A stretch of DNA of 33,965 bases from Oscillospiraceae bacterium (GTDB lineage: Bacteria; Bacillota; Clostridia; Oscillospirales; JAAYXM01): NCBI GenBank assembly GCA_017435965.1, contig JAFSEA010000041.1, forward strand, positions 1 to 33,965. The letters run 5' to 3'. Below, piece by piece: positions 33,544 through 33,965 of this stretch (its first letter is position 1; each line of letters opens with the position of its first letter). The notes beneath the pieces were generated by a model. The model saw only the letters and a list, made by a program, of their open reading frames with translations, was not told where the DNA came from and made no database searches. Position numbers and translations under genes: made by a program.

Positions 33544-33965
33544 TATGCGATTTAGAAGAACTGCAACTTCTGCCCTTGTTGTTCTGTCATTTGGTGCAAT
33601 AAGACCATTCTTTCCATTTACAAGACCTGCACCTATGAGTGCTGAAACTGCCTCTTTTGCATATTCCGGGACATCTGCGAAGTCCTCGTATTCCGGTCGG
33701 ATGATATCCGCCCCTACAAGTTTGTCCTTGATTACACGATAGACCATAAGCATCATATCGCATCTCTTGATGTTTTCACGCGGTGCGAATTTGTTATCAC
33801 CTATTCCGCCGACAATGCCTGTGTTTCTGGCGACCGCAAGCTCACGGGCAAAGTAATCGCTTTCGCTTACGTCTGCGAAATTCTCCGTGTTGTCACTTGT
33901 CTTTTCAAATGCACGAACAAGAAGGATTGCAAAATCTGCACGGGTAATGTTATTCCCCGGCGAGA
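33523..33965 (-). CDS. SLH-domain surface protein, C-terminal part (N-terminus beyond window)
   Basis: The - strand frame is open from the right window edge to the stop at 33523-33525. It encodes NNITRADFAILLVRAFEKTS (end of SLH1), NFADVSESDYFARELAVARN followed by NKFAPRENIKRCDMMLMVYR (SLH2), and YEDFADVPEYAKEAVSALIG followed by DRTTRAEVAVLLNRIL (SLH3). The SLH block closely matches those of the two giant lyase-like proteins, including the V-G-A-D-I-I-R-P linker from the palindromic repeat. It is therefore a third member of that anchor family, and its functional domain lies outside the window. Confidence 0.9.
   Translation of the reverse strand, partial: SPGNNITRADFAILLVRAFEKTSDNTENFADVSESDYFARELAVARNTGIVGGIGDNKFAPRENIKRCDMMLMVYRVIKDKLVGADIIRPEYEDFADVPEYAKEAVSALIGAGLVNGKNGLIAPNDRTTRAEVAVLLNRILNYLEK
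33695..33720 (-). repeat. In-frame palindromic repeat, copy D (SLH2-SLH3 linker)
   Basis: Arms GGTCGGAT (33695-33702) and ATCCGCCC (33706-33713) pair except for one T/C position, with the same GAT loop and CCTACAAG flank. It encodes V-G-A-D-I-I-R-P. The ~50 nt of SLH2 that follow are almost identical in DNA to those next to copy A. Confidence 0.72.

Overview
The window looks like a chromosomal segment of a Gram-positive Clostridia-type bacterium (Bacillota). The evidence is an HPr kinase, a PcrA/UvrD helicase with a PcrA-type tail, strong AGGAGG ribosome binding sites, sigma-A-like promoters, frequent TTG starts, intrinsic terminators and many S-layer homology (SLH) surface proteins. No tRNA, rRNA, CRISPR array, transposase or phage gene was seen.

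Left part, + strand (1-6123): the tail of an SLH surface protein, a lipoprotein and a small DUF4870-like membrane protein, closed by an intrinsic terminator. A sigma-A-like promoter then drives hprK, a ROK-family sugar kinase and pcrA. A 32-nt perfect palindrome at 6092-6123 probably terminates transcription from both sides.

Centre, - strand (6128-27087): a glycan-degradation locus. In transcription order it holds a ceramidase-like hydrolase and an AraC-type regulator, then, from its own promoter, a cytosolic GH127 (beta-L-arabinofuranosidase-type) enzyme, a 922-aa secreted modular protein, and two tandem giant (~2,320 aa) SLH-anchored heparinase II/III-like proteins. Three of these secreted proteins are built from alternating beta-sandwich modules and bacterial Ig-like (Big_2) domains. 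A plausible division of labour is that the giant proteins cut a uronate-containing polysaccharide at the cell surface and GH127 trims imported fragments under AraC control. No transporter is present in the window, so uptake must be encoded elsewhere.

Right part (27243-33965): a + strand operon encodes a YgjP-like metallopeptidase, a TIGR04076-type protein and a nitrilase-family amidohydrolase. Next comes a promoter with a ~260-nt leader that appears structured, in front of an unusual membrane protein carrying SLH-like repeats between transmembrane helices. On the - strand lie a D-2-hydroxyacid dehydrogenase, a sugar-isomerase-like TIM barrel and a compact alkaline-phosphatase-superfamily protein, then the C-terminus of another SLH protein.

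The most unusual signal is a short palindromic repeat (arms GGGCGGAT / ATCCGCCC) found four times inside SLH-protein coding sequence. It is always in the same orientation and reading frame, and encodes V-G-(A/E)-D-I-I-x-P. One copy sits at a non-homologous site and has compensating changes in both arms. This resembles coding-sequence-invading palindromic elements such as those of Rickettsia.
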